Position numbers and translations under genes: made by a program. 64,000 nt of DNA, taken from NCBI GenBank assembly GCA_002316015.1, contig DCCS01000044.1:70004-134003 (forward strand). Direction: 5' to 3'. The stretch is from Prevotellaceae bacterium UBA1075 (lineage in GTDB: Bacteria; Bacteroidota; Bacteroidia; Bacteroidales; Bacteroidaceae). This document shows, piece by piece, positions 43,281 to 51,861 of this stretch. Each line of letters begins with the position of its first letter. Positions within the stretch are counted from its first letter, which is position 1. The notes beneath the pieces are model-generated. The model worked only from the letters and a program-made list of their open reading frames with translations, was not told the DNA's origin and searched no databases.

Positions 43281-43366
43281 GTGAACGCACCCGCATGCAT
43301 GTGCCAACGCACCCGCATGCGTGTGCCAACGCGGCCGCATGCGAGTGCCAACGCACCCGCATGCGA
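43281..43366. repeat. 22-bp tandem array with GCATGC core (four units)
   Basis: Units at 43281-43300 (20 bp, first copy), 43301-43322, 43323-43344 and 43345-43366 follow the consensus GTGCCAACGCACCCGCATGC. Units 2 to 4 differ at only a few positions. The shared 3' half CCGCATGCGA also appears, in reverse orientation, in the array at 11799-11864. Confidence 0.85.
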
Positions 43367-43580
43367 TGACCATACCTTCTTGGGCTGAGCGGTCGGCCCG
43401 CCGCACTCCCCCACTCCCCGCACACCCGCGCTGTACCCGGGTCAGTCCGCCGCACATGCCGCCCCACCCCCTTCTCCCCCGCACAGCCACCCCACCCGCC
43501 CGACCCGTACATGGGGCAGGCCTGGATGGCCAATGGGAAAGGAAACGGGGAAAAAGGTTGGCAATAAGGTGAAAAGTCCG

Positions 43581-43588
43581 TACTTTTG
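43581..43588 (+). promoter_or_regulatory. Bacteroidota -7 element upstream of the GH2 gene
   Basis: TACTTTTG (TAnnTTTG). It is 211 bases before the chosen start at 43800, so it implies a long leader or marks an unrecognised upstream element. Confidence 0.45.
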
Positions 43589-43799
43589 CAATCGTGCGAC
43601 GCCCATTCACCCAAGACTCCATCCTGCACCAGTCCGCACCCGGCAACATCACGGAACCGTGACACTTACAGCCCCGCAGCACAAGGACGCGCCAGACCTG
43701 CGGCGACCTGTGGCACAGCACCTGAAAGCCAGCGGGAAACGGGTAGAGTGGAAAGCGGCCGCGCGCATGCCCAAGACTACACCACACAAAACCATCCAC

Positions 43800-46700
43800 A
43801 TGAGAAAACTTCTGACCACACTGGCACTTGCCCTCGCCTCCACCCTGGCCGCAGGCTCCGAGGACCTTGATGGATTCCTGTACGGGCAGGCCTCCGCGCC
43901 CGACGGCAGCGAATGGCAAGACCCCACACGCCTGTCCCTCAACAAGGAGCAGCCCCGTGCCTACATGTTCCCCTTCGCCTCCGCCGAGGAGGCCAGGAAG
44001 GTGCTGCCCGACGGGAGTCCCTATTTCCGGAGCCTCGACGGCACATGGAAGTTCCACTGGGCAGCCACCCCCGAGGAACGTCCGCGCGACTTCTTCCAGC
44101 CCGGCTACGACGTGTCACGGTGGGACGACATCCAGGTGCCCGGCTGCTGGAACGTGCAGGGCCTCCAGAAGGACGGCTCCATGAGGTGGGGTGTGCCCGC
44201 CTACGTCAACCAGCCCGTGCTCTTCTACCACGAGGTGAAGGTGGGCGACTGGAAGGAGGGCGTGATGCGCGAGCCCAAGGACAAGCGCTTCACCACCTAC
44301 AAGTACCGCAACGAGGTGGGCTCCTACCGCCGCACCTTCACCCTGCCCAGGGAGTGGAAGTGCCGCCACATCTTCGCCAACTTCGACGGTGTGGACAGCT
44401 TCTTCTACCTGTGGGTCAACGGCCACTATGTGGGCTTCAGCAAGAACAGCCGCAACACCGCCTCGTTTGACATCACACCCTATCTGCAGAAGGGCGAGAA
44501 CACGATGGCACTGGAGGTTTACCGCCACAGCGACGGCTCCTTCCTGGAGTCGCAGGACATGTTCCGCCTGCCAGGCATCATACGCGGCACTTACCTCACC
44601 GCCGTGCCCGAGACGCACATCCGCGACCTGGCCGTGAGGACACAGCACATCTCGGCGGACGAGGCCGAGGTGAGGGTGGACGTGCAGGTGCGCTCCCTGG
44701 GCAAGAAGGCACCCTATTGCACCATCAATCATGAGGTCTATCCCGTGAGGCTCTATTCTGACGAGACAGGGCAGAGGGTGGCCGGGGCGAGAGACATCGC
44801 CCCCGACGGTGTCCTCACGATCAGGGGGCCACGCCTGTGGAGCGCCGAGGAGCCCTGGCGCTATGTGCTGGTGACCACGCTGAGGGACAAGAGGGGACGC
44901 GTGCTCGACTGCACCAGCACCTACTTCGGCGTGCGCAAGGTGGAGATACGCGACACGAAGGCCGAGGAGGACGAGTTCCACCTGGCCGGGCGCTATTTCT
45001 ATGTGAACGGCAAGCCCGTGAAGCTGAAGGGCGTGAACCGCCACGAGACCAACCCCTCCACAGGCCACGCCATCTCGCGCGGGCAGATGGAGCGCGAGGT
45101 GATGCTCATGAAGCAGGGCAACATCAACCATGTGCGGCTCTCGCACTACTGCAATGACCCGTACTGGTACTACCTGGCCGACAAGTATGGCCTGTACCTG
45201 GAGGACGAGAGCAACATCGAGAGCCACGAGTACTACTACGGCAAGGAGTCACTCTCGCATCCCGCCGAGTGGAAGGCTGCGCACGTGGCACGGAACATGG
45301 AGATGGTGCACGCCCACGTCAACCACCCCAGCATCGTCATCTGGTCGCTTGGCAACGAGGCCGGGCCGGGCGAGAACTTCGTGGCCGCCTACCGGGCCAT
45401 CAAGGCTTACGACACCAGCCGGCCCGTGCAGTACGAGCGCAACAACGACATCGTGGACATGGGGTCCAACCAGTACCCCAGCGTCGCCTGGGTGCAATAT
45501 GTGGTCAAGGGCAAGGCCGGGGTCAAGTACCCCTTCCACATCTCGGAATACGCGCACTCCATGGGCAACGCCGTGGGCAACCTCGTGGACTACTGGAATG
45601 CCATCGAGAGCACCAACTTCCTGTGCGGAGCCGCAATCTGGGACTGGGTGGACCAGGCGATTGACACCTACACGCCCGACGGCAGGAAATACATGGGCTA
45701 CGGGGGCGACCACGGTGACTGGCCCAACGACGGCATGTTCTGCATGAACGGCATCATGCTGCCCGACCTCAGCCCCAAGCCACAGTACTACGAGGTGAAG
45801 AAGGTGTACCAGAACGTGGGCGTGCACGCCACCCGCGACGGCAAGTCGCTGGTCATCTTCAACAAGAACTACTTCACCCCGCTTGACTACGATGTGACCT
45901 TCCGCACCGAACTGGACGGCCGCACGATAGCCGGCGGACGGCTGGAAGGCGTGAGCGGACTGGCCCCGCGCGACTCGGTGACCCTGCCCTTCCCCACCGG
46001 CGAATGCCTCATGCCCGACGCGCTCACCACCATCGAGTTCCGCCTCAAGCAGGACATGCCCTGGGGCAAGAAGGGCTTCGTGCAGATGGCAGAGCAGATC
46101 GACATGCGGGACTTCAAGGCTCCCGCCGCGCGCCAGGACATCAGCCTGGCCTCGGCGGGACGGAAGCCCGTGAGCGCCAGGCAGGACAGCCTGGGCATAA
46201 GCGTGACAGGCGAGGGGTTCGAGGTGCGGTTTGACAATGCCACAGGCAACATCAGCACGCTCACCTACGCCGGCAAGCAACTCATCACCGAAGGCAACGG
46301 CCCGCGCCTGGACGCCCTGCGCGCCCCCACCGACAACGACAACTGGGCACGCGAGGCGTGGTTCAAGAACGGGCTCCACTGCCTGGCCCACCACACCCAG
46401 GGGACACCCGCCGTGCAGAAGAACCAGGACGGAACGGTGACCATCACCTGCCACATCCTGAGCCAAGGCACCCACGAGGGCACACTGCAATACCGTCCGG
46501 GAAAGGCCGGCAGGCCCTACACGGCTGTCCGGGAGGGACGCGCGCTCACAGCGGGCGACTTCCACTTCCTCAGCACCGTATGCTACACCGTGTTCCCCGA
46601 CGGCTCCATCACCCTGGCAAGCAGCATCGTGTCCAGCGACCCCAGCCTGGTGCTCCCCCGGCTGGGCTACGCGATGAAACTGGACAGGCAGTACGACCGC

Positions 46701-47834
46701 TACACCTACTACGGCCGCGGCCCCCACAACAACTATGCCGACCGCAAGACCGGCTCCTTCGTGGGGCTGTACGAGAGCACCGTGGAGCAGCAGTTTGTCA
46801 ACTTCCCCAAGCCCCAGAGCATGGGCAACCGCGAGGATGTGCGCTGGTGCGCGCTCACCGACAGGGAGGGGACGGGACTCCTGTTTGTAGCCTGCGACCG
46901 CATGAGCGCCTCGGCCCTGCCCTGGAGCGCGATGCAGATGACGCTCGCCGCACACCCCCACGAACTTCCCCGGAGCGACGGCAACTACCTGCACCTGGAC
47001 TGCCAGGTGACGGGACTGGGAGGCAACAGCTGCGGACAGGGAGGCCCTCTGGAGCGCGACAGGGTGATGGGCGACCGCCATCAGATGAAGTTCATCATAC
47101 GTCCCGTGGAGCATGGTGACGACATGGCGGCGCGCTCGCGCGTGACCACCGCCCTGGAGTGCCCGCTCACCATCACGCGCGACCGCGCCGGCAAGGTGAC
47201 CATCACAGGCGACACCAAGGCCGCCCGCCCCGGCAACATCTGGTACACCGTGACCACGCCCACCCCGAAGAAGACCCGGGCCAAAGCCCGTGTGCACCGG
47301 CCATCCGGCGGCCCGCTCACCATCGACATGCGCGAGGGAGGCACCGTGACGGCCTGGTACGAGGGACAGGAGGGACAGAAGACCACCGTCACCTACGAGC
47401 GTGTGGAGAGTGTCCCGGTGACAGTGGCCTACGCGAGCAGCGAGGAAGACCCCAGCGGCGAGGTGGCCAGGAACCTGGTGGACGGCGACCCCTCCACCAT
47501 CTGGCACACGATGTACAGCATCACGGTGCCCAAGTTCCCCCACTGGATAGACTTCGACTGCGGAGAGGCGAAGACCATCAAGGGCTTCACCTACCTGCCC
47601 CGCCAGGACGGAGGAGCCAACGGAAACATCAAGGGCTACCGCGTGCAGGTGAGCCAGGACGGCAAGACATGGAGTGGCCCGGTGGCCGAGGGGGAGTTTG
47701 AGAACAACCTCAAGGAGAAGCGCGTGCTCTTCGCCAAACCCAGGCAGGCACGCTACCTGCGCTTCACGGCACTGTCCAACCAGCGCGGCGACGACTTCGC
47801 CAGCGGTGCGGAGTTCAATGTGCTGGCCGAGTAA
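43800..47834 (+). CDS. Glycoside hydrolase family 2 beta-galactosidase with C-terminal discoidin-like module
   Basis: A 1344-residue secreted enzyme, longer than LacZ (1023). Domain order: signal peptide (LLTTLALALASTLAAG), sugar-binding jelly roll, Ig-like domain, TIM barrel with acid/base Glu520 (WSLGNEAGPG) and nucleophile Glu583 (HISEYAHSMGNAVGN), a second Ig-like domain, and the beta-galactosidase small-chain domain (about 780-1060). A linker and a C-terminal F5/8-type C module complete it (about 1220-1344; LVDGDPSTIWHTMY, FPHWIDFDCGE), which probably binds galactosyl glycans. Only ATG 43800 yields a signal peptide. It is transcribed alone. Confidence 0.94.
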   Translation: MRKLLTTLALALASTLAAGSEDLDGFLYGQASAPDGSEWQDPTRLSLNKEQPRAYMFPFASAEEARKVLPDGSPYFRSLDGTWKFHWAATPEERPRDFFQPGYDVSRWDDIQVPGCWNVQGLQKDGSMRWGVPAYVNQPVLFYHEVKVGDWKEGVMREPKDKRFTTYKYRNEVGSYRRTFTLPREWKCRHIFANFDGVDSFFYLWVNGHYVGFSKNSRNTASFDITPYLQKGENTMALEVYRHSDGSFLESQDMFRLPGIIRGTYLTAVPETHIRDLAVRTQHISADEAEVRVDVQVRSLGKKAPYCTINHEVYPVRLYSDETGQRVAGARDIAPDGVLTIRGPRLWSAEEPWRYVLVTTLRDKRGRVLDCTSTYFGVRKVEIRDTKAEEDEFHLAGRYFYVNGKPVKLKGVNRHETNPSTGHAISRGQMEREVMLMKQGNINHVRLSHYCNDPYWYYLADKYGLYLEDESNIESHEYYYGKESLSHPAEWKAAHVARNMEMVHAHVNHPSIVIWSLGNEAGPGENFVAAYRAIKAYDTSRPVQYERNNDIVDMGSNQYPSVAWVQYVVKGKAGVKYPFHISEYAHSMGNAVGNLVDYWNAIESTNFLCGAAIWDWVDQAIDTYTPDGRKYMGYGGDHGDWPNDGMFCMNGIMLPDLSPKPQYYEVKKVYQNVGVHATRDGKSLVIFNKNYFTPLDYDVTFRTELDGRTIAGGRLEGVSGLAPRDSVTLPFPTGECLMPDALTTIEFRLKQDMPWGKKGFVQMAEQIDMRDFKAPAARQDISLASAGRKPVSARQDSLGISVTGEGFEVRFDNATGNISTLTYAGKQLITEGNGPRLDALRAPTDNDNWAREAWFKNGLHCLAHHTQGTPAVQKNQDGTVTITCHILSQGTHEGTLQYRPGKAGRPYTAVREGRALTAGDFHFLSTVCYTVFPDGSITLASSIVSSDPSLVLPRLGYAMKLDRQYDRYTYYGRGPHNNYADRKTGSFVGLYESTVEQQFVNFPKPQSMGNREDVRWCALTDREGTGLLFVACDRMSASALPWSAMQMTLAAHPHELPRSDGNYLHLDCQVTGLGGNSCGQGGPLERDRVMGDRHQMKFIIRPVEHGDDMAARSRVTTALECPLTITRDRAGKVTITGDTKAARPGNIWYTVTTPTPKKTRAKARVHRPSGGPLTIDMREGGTVTAWYEGQEGQKTTVTYERVESVPVTVAYASSEEDPSGEVARNLVDGDPSTIWHTMYSITVPKFPHWIDFDCGEAKTIKGFTYLPRQDGGANGNIKGYRVQVSQDGKTWSGPVAEGEFENNLKEKRVLFAKPRQARYLRFTALSNQRGDDFASGAEFNVLAE

Positions 47835-47837
47835 GGG

Positions 47838-47940
47838 GAGTGAGGATTGGAGGTTATTGGGTTTTGAGGTTTTAAGGTTATCGGGTCAGGAGGTTGGGAG
47901 GTTATGAGGTCATCAGGCCATGAGGTTATGAGGGAGCCGG
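47838..47940. repeat. Degenerate AGGTTATGAGG-type short tandem repeats
   Basis: Just after the GH2 stop, about ten near-copies of a 10 to 14-bp motif (GAGGTTATGAGG, GAGGTTTTAAGG, GAGGTTGGGAGG) occur in direct orientation. The strand is almost free of C. It contains no gene. Confidence 0.7.
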
Positions 47941-48020
47941 GGCTACGGCATTCTTGACCTTGTCCTGTGGCCTGCCTCTTATCCACAAGCCTCCACCTGG
48001 CCTGCTTACATATTATTGTT

Positions 48021-48046
48021 GTCCCGCCCGCACTTGCGGGCGGGAC
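48021..48046 (+). promoter_or_regulatory. Perfect GC-only hairpin just upstream of the hydrolase ATG
   Basis: GTCCCGCCCGC (48021-48031) pairs perfectly with GCGGGCGGGAC (48036-48046) around a 4-base loop. The 3' arm ends 15 bases before the ATG at 48062. There is no T-run, so it may be a leader structure that restricts translation rather than a terminator. Confidence 0.5.
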
Positions 48047-48061
48047 ACCCACTCATCCACT

Positions 48062-48895
48062 ATGAGACACCCATTCATCACGCTGCTCATGCTCGTGCTG
48101 CTGCCCACGGGCATGCACGCCGTGCACATCCCCGTCACCATCCAGGGCGACCACGGCCACCTCGCGGCCGTGATACAGAAGCCCGGAAACTCACCGCACA
48201 GGCGCATCCCGCTGGTCATCATCTGCCACGGGTTCACGGCCGACAAGGAGGGCACCCTGCTGCGCGTGCTGGCCGACAGCCTGGAGGCACACGGGATAGC
48301 GTCGCTGCGTTTCGACTTCAACGGGCACGGGCAGAGCGGGGGACGATTTGAGGACATGACCGTGCCTGGAGAGATAGAGGATGCCAGGCGGGTGGTGGCC
48401 TATGCCCACAGCCTGCCCTGGGTGGGCAGGGTGTTCATGGCCGGGCACTCACAGGGTGGTGTGGTGACGGCCATGGCCTCGGCCATGCTGGGCAGGAGGC
48501 AGGTGGCCGCGCGCATCCTGCTGGCTCCGGCGGCCGTGCTCAGGGACGATGCCCTGCGGGGCAGCACCTTCGGGGCACAATATGACCCGCAAGACCCGCC
48601 CGAGACGGTGACCCTGTGGGGAGGGCGCAGGCTGGGAGGCGAGTTCATACGCACGGCCGTGTCGCTTCCCATATACGAGACTGCGCGCCTATACCGCGCA
48701 CCCCAACTGGTCATCCACGGTGAGCGTGACCGCATCGTGCCTTACACCTACGGCGAGCGGTTCCACGAGGAGTGCCGCAGGAGCCGCCTTGTGCTCTTGC
48801 CCCAGGCCGACCACGGCTTCAGCGGCCTGGAACCACAGGTGGCCAGGCTGTGCGTGGAGTTTGTGCGCCAACACGCTTTCGGGAAGGGAAGATAG
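48062..48895 (+). CDS. Secreted alpha/beta hydrolase (cinnamoyl/feruloyl esterase-like)
   Basis: A 277-residue exported hydrolase with signal peptide (FITLLMLVLLPTGMHA). The oxyanion-hole stretch is IICHGFTADKEGTLL, the nucleophile Ser130 lies in AGHSQGGVV, and the acid and base are in HGERDRIVPY and QADHGFSG. The order and the short cap fit the cinnamoyl-esterase-like group of alpha/beta hydrolases, which free phenolic acids from plant arabinoxylan. Other acyl esterase activities are possible. It follows the GH2 gene by 227 bp but is separated from it by repeats and a hairpin, so co-transcription is uncertain. Confidence 0.85.
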   Translation: MRHPFITLLMLVLLPTGMHAVHIPVTIQGDHGHLAAVIQKPGNSPHRRIPLVIICHGFTADKEGTLLRVLADSLEAHGIASLRFDFNGHGQSGGRFEDMTVPGEIEDARRVVAYAHSLPWVGRVFMAGHSQGGVVTAMASAMLGRRQVAARILLAPAAVLRDDALRGSTFGAQYDPQDPPETVTLWGGRRLGGEFIRTAVSLPIYETARLYRAPQLVIHGERDRIVPYTYGERFHEECRRSRLVLLPQADHGFSGLEPQVARLCVEFVRQHAFGKGR

Positions 48896-48918
48896 GGGGC
48901 GGGAAAGAAAAAACGCCG

Positions 48919-48926
48919 TAACTTTG
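48919..48926 (+). promoter_or_regulatory. Bacteroidota -7 element for azlC
   Basis: TAACTTTG (TAnnTTTG) ends 10 bases before the azlC ATG, implying a leader of only a few bases. Confidence 0.55.
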
Positions 48927-48936
48927 CATCCTGGAC

Positions 48937-49635
48937 ATGGGTACAAGGCAGACAGCCCTCAGGGCAGCATTCCGCCACTCACTGCCCATCATGGCAGGGT
49001 ATGGCTTCCTGGGATTCACGTACGGGGTGTATATGCACACACTGGGCTTCTCCTTTCTCTACCCCATGCTGCTGGCTGTCACCGTATACGCGGGCAGTGT
49101 GGAGTTCCTGCTTGGCAACATGCTGCTGGGGGCGTTCCATCCCCTGCAGACGTTTCTCATGGTGCTGATGGTCAACGCGCGCCATCTGTTCTACGGCCTC
49201 TCACTGCTTGACCGCTACCATGGGCTGGGCTGGAAGAAGTTCTTCCTCATCTTTGGTCTCTCCGACGAGACCTTCGCCCTCACCAGCAGCCTGCGCGCGC
49301 CCGAAGGAACCGACCGCGGATGGTTCCTGCTGTGGCTCACCTGGCTCAACGAGACCTACTGGGTGGCTGGCGCCACACTGGGCGGACTGGCAGGTGGGCT
49401 GCTGCACATCGACCTGCACGGCATGGAGTTCGTGCTCACGGCCATGTTCACCGCCATCTTTGCCGACAACTGGCTCAGGGAACGCAGCCATGCGGCATCC
49501 CTGCTGGGCCTCGCGTCCAGCATCCTGTGCCTGGTGGCCTTCGGCCCCGGCCACTTCATTGTCCCCAGCATGATACTTATCCTGCTGTCGCTGTTGGCAT
49601 TGCGCAAACGTATGGAGAAGGGAGGCGCGGCATGA
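48937..49635 (+). CDS. azlC: AzlC family branched-chain amino acid exporter, large subunit
   Basis: A 232-residue inner-membrane protein with six or seven helices. Signatures are AFRHSLPIMAGYGFLGFTYG, YAGSVEFLLGNMLLGAFHPL, MVNARHLFYGLSLLDRY and FGLSDETFAL, all typical of AzlC. With AzlD it forms a two-protein exporter for branched-chain amino acids and analogues (AzlCD, BrnFE). The stop overlaps the azlD start by four bases. The promoter lies only 10 bases upstream of the ATG. Confidence 0.93.
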   Translation: MGTRQTALRAAFRHSLPIMAGYGFLGFTYGVYMHTLGFSFLYPMLLAVTVYAGSVEFLLGNMLLGAFHPLQTFLMVLMVNARHLFYGLSLLDRYHGLGWKKFFLIFGLSDETFALTSSLRAPEGTDRGWFLLWLTWLNETYWVAGATLGGLAGGLLHIDLHGMEFVLTAMFTAIFADNWLRERSHAASLLGLASSILCLVAFGPGHFIVPSMILILLSLLALRKRMEKGGAA

Positions 49636-49994
49636 GCCACACACCCTCCATGAGTCTCCTGTGCCAGGTGCTGCTGGTGCTCTGCGCCATGGCTGCCACC
49701 ATGGTCACACGCTTCCTGCCCTTTCTGCTCTTCCGCCCGGGAAGGGCCACACCGCGCACCGTCACCTTCCTGGGACACGTGCTCCCCGCCGCAGTCTTTG
49801 CCATGCTGGTCATCTACTGCCTGCGTAGCGTCGATTTCTCGCGTCTGCCGGTGCCTGGCTTCTGGCGGAGTGATGCTTTCGCACAACTGGTGTCTGTGCT
49901 GGTGACGGCGCTCATCCACGCATGGAGGAGAAACATGATGTGGTCGATAGCCGGCGGCACCCTGGGCTACATGACGCTCATCAGGGTACTATGA
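49632..49994 (+). CDS. azlD: AzlD family branched-chain amino acid exporter, small subunit
   Basis: A 120-residue membrane protein with four helices: LLVLCAMAATMVTRFLPFLL, VTFLGHVLPAAVFAMLVIYC, then LVSVLVTALIHAWRRN and a terminal helix. The TRFLPFLLF motif is characteristic of AzlD. It starts at ATG 49632, overlapping the azlC stop (ATGA). The longer frame from 49320 lies within azlC and is spurious. It stops 8 bp before the convergent M15 peptidase gene. Confidence 0.92.
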   Translation: MSHTPSMSLLCQVLLVLCAMAATMVTRFLPFLLFRPGRATPRTVTFLGHVLPAAVFAMLVIYCLRSVDFSRLPVPGFWRSDAFAQLVSVLVTALIHAWRRNMMWSIAGGTLGYMTLIRVL

Positions 49995-50002
49995 CACCCG
50001 GC

Positions 50003-50743
50003 TCACCTGATCACCCTATATTGCCGCCTGGCCTGGGCGCGCGTGATGAGGTTGAAGTGCCACCACTCCGTGCGCAGCGGGGTGAAGCCGGCCTCGCGCA
50101 TCACCGAGCGCAGCAACTGTCGGTTGCGCTGGGCCTCGCGGCTGATGATGCCACGGCGCACCAGTTCGCCTTCCTGGTCGATGTGCGCCTCGCGCCCCAG
50201 ATGGTCTACCTTGGTGCCCATGTCCAGCGTGTCGCCCGTCTGCGCGTCACACAGCGTGATGTCCACCGCCATGCCATAGTTGTGCAGCCCGCCGCCATTG
50301 CGCGGATTGCTCACATAGTTCTGCTGGGGTGTCCCAGCCACCACGCGCCACATCTGCGCCTGCACCGACATGGGGCGGGCGGCATCGTAAACCTTCAGAC
50401 TGAGGTCGGGCCTGCGCGCCTTGAGCAACCGCTGGGCCAGGCACAGAGCCCTGGCGGCACGGGGGTGCAGGAGCGCCTCGCGCAGGTCGGCATAGAGCAC
50501 GCGCCCCGTGAAGTTGTCGGCCCGGGCATACATCAGACTCACCTGTATGGTGCTGTCCAGGGTGGTGATGTCCACCATTCCCTGCCGTTCCATACTTAGG
50601 GCCGTGGCGCTCTTCCGTGCCCTCAGCGCGAGAGGCGGCATGAGCAAAAGGGCGGCAAGGCAAACCCTGCACACACCCTGGGGCACACGCCCACGCCATT
50701 TCGCGTCACTTGCCATAATCTTTGACCGCTTGGTGACTGTCAT
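50003..50743 (-). CDS. M15 family D-Ala-D-Ala dipeptidase (VanX-like)
   Basis: A 246-residue exported zinc peptidase. An N-terminal basic and hydrophobic signal (VCRVCLAALLLMPPLALRA) precedes the DdpX/VanX domain. Metal ligands are His and Asp in GGLHNYGMAVDITL and His in RTEWWHFN with the preceding catalytic Glu, and the Arg of YDAARPMSVQAQ contacts substrate. It likely cleaves D-Ala-D-Ala dipeptide or related muropeptides for reuse; there are no van genes, so resistance is not implied. The start at 50743 overlaps the asparaginase stop (ATGA), and ATG 50716 is an alternative. Confidence 0.9.
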   Translation of the reverse strand: MTVTKRSKIMASDAKWRGRVPQGVCRVCLAALLLMPPLALRARKSATALSMERQGMVDITTLDSTIQVSLMYARADNFTGRVLYADLREALLHPRAARALCLAQRLLKARRPDLSLKVYDAARPMSVQAQMWRVVAGTPQQNYVSNPRNGGGLHNYGMAVDITLCDAQTGDTLDMGTKVDHLGREAHIDQEGELVRRGIISREAQRNRQLLRSVMREAGFTPLRTEWWHFNLITRAQARRQYRVIR

Positions 50744-51807
50744 CCAGCGTACTCCTCCGCGCACTTCCGGGGCACGCTCACCTCGCCACAGAGCGACTTG
50801 CCCATGAGCGCACGCACCATCTCGGCGTCATCATACAGGCCATTCAGGTGCATGAGCTTGGTCACGGCGGCCTCTACCGTGCTGTCATACCCACTCACCA
50901 CGCCCGCCTCCTGCAACTGCATGCCGGGCGCGTACAGTCCCATCTCCACGCAGCCCGTCTCACACTGGCTGATATTGACGATGGTCACGCCATGGTCCGA
51001 AGCGTTACGCAACAACTTGAGTATCCATGGATTCTGTGGAGCGTTGCCCGACCCGAAGCTCCGTATGACAATGCCCTTGAGTTCTGGCGCGCCGAGCACA
51101 TGCTTCACGATGTGCTCCTGGATGCCGGGGAAGAGCGAGAAGACCACCACATCGGGGTTCATCTCCGTGTGCACCGCAAGCGGCAGATGGCGGTCGGGCT
51201 GCAGGATATGGTGGCTGCGGAAGGTGAAGGACACTCCCGCGTCGCACAGGTGGGGGTAGTTGAAGGACTCGAAGGCGTTGAAGCCACCGGCGTTCTGCTT
51301 TGTCGCGCGGTTCCCGCGAAGCAGATGCCCGTTGAAATAGATGCACACTTCGGGCACACGCGCGAAGCCGTCCTCATCGCAGGAAGCGGCCAGTTCAATG
51401 CTCGTGAGCAGGTTCTCCTTGGCGTCGGTGCGCGGCTGCCCGATGGGCAACTGGCTTCCCGTGAGGATGACAGGCTTGGTGAGGTTCCCCAGGATGAAAC
51501 TCAATGCCGATGAGGTATAGGCCATCGTGTCAGTCCCATGCAGGATGACAAAACCGTCATAGGCATTGTAGCGGTCGGCCACGATGCGTGCCAGACGCGC
51601 CCAGTGCCCCGGACTCATATTGCTGGAGTCCAGGGGATGCGGCAGCGAATAAGTGTCAACCTCGGTGTTGAGCGACCTGAGTTCATACAGATTGTCCATC
51701 AGATGGCGGAAGTCAAGCGGCTCCAGCACACCCGTCCGCGTGTTGCGGCCCATGCCGATGGTGCCCCCGGTATAGATGAGCAGCACCTTGCGCAGTCCGT
51801 GCGCCAT
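50740..51807 (-). CDS. ansA: L-asparaginase, type I (cytosolic)
   Basis: Hydrolyses asparagine to aspartate and ammonia. The 355 residues contain the first catalytic Thr in LLIYTGGTIGM and the second in VILHGTDTMAYTSSALSFIL, plus GSQLPIGQPRTDAKEN, RSFGSGNAPQN and INISQCETG-like elements of the AnsA family. No signal peptide is present, which agrees with the type I enzyme. I prefer ATG 51807 (MAHGLRKVLL), preceded by GGAGGGAGG. The open frame continues to an ATG at 51849, only four bases from a -7 element; that start would add 14 residues and give a leaderless mRNA. Confidence 0.93.
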   Translation of the reverse strand: MAHGLRKVLLIYTGGTIGMGRNTRTGVLEPLDFRHLMDNLYELRSLNTEVDTYSLPHPLDSSNMSPGHWARLARIVADRYNAYDGFVILHGTDTMAYTSSALSFILGNLTKPVILTGSQLPIGQPRTDAKENLLTSIELAASCDEDGFARVPEVCIYFNGHLLRGNRATKQNAGGFNAFESFNYPHLCDAGVSFTFRSHHILQPDRHLPLAVHTEMNPDVVVFSLFPGIQEHIVKHVLGAPELKGIVIRSFGSGNAPQNPWILKLLRNASDHGVTIVNISQCETGCVEMGLYAPGMQLQEAGVVSGYDSTVEAAVTKLMHLNGLYDDAEMVRALMGKSLCGEVSVPRKCAEEYAG

Positions 51808-51853
51808 GCCTCCCTCCAGGGTGTTGTAAATGTGCGATGTCCCTGTCATGCTG

Positions 51854-51861
51854 CAAATTTA
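51854..51861 (-). promoter_or_regulatory. Bacteroidota -7 element for ansA
   Basis: The minus strand reads TAAATTTG (TAnnTTTG). It lies 46 bases before the preferred ATG 51807 and four bases before the alternative ATG 51849. Confidence 0.55.

Larger units (their letters stand above)
43023..43799. other. 777-bp intergenic region with terminator, 22-bp array and promoter
   Basis: Holds a 17-bp perfect hairpin (43202-43239), an inverted repeat (ACCGTCC and GGACGGT, 43258-43282), the 22-bp GCATGC array (43281-43366) and a C-rich stretch to about 43510. The promoter of the GH2 gene (43581-43588) lies in a further 210 bp of apparent leader. An open frame from 43533 continues into the GH2 gene but has no sensible N-terminus. 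No separate gene is supported. Confidence 0.6.

Noticed and set aside
43281..43366. CRISPR array
   Set aside because: Units are contiguous with no unique spacers and there are no cas genes; it is a tandem repeat. The same applies to 11799-11864, 13696-13776 and 25278-25374.
45249..47543. 764-codon open frame on the minus strand opposite the GH2 gene
   Set aside because: Antisense shadow; the sense frame has catalytic residues and complete domains.
47979..47987. Single perfect DnaA box TTATCCACA
   Set aside because: Isolated; about half a copy is expected by chance in the window, and no cluster or partner boxes surround it.
50003..50743. Vancomycin-resistance VanX
   Set aside because: The family is right, but no vanH, vanA or vanRS genes are present, and the protein has a signal peptide, so a muropeptide role is more likely.
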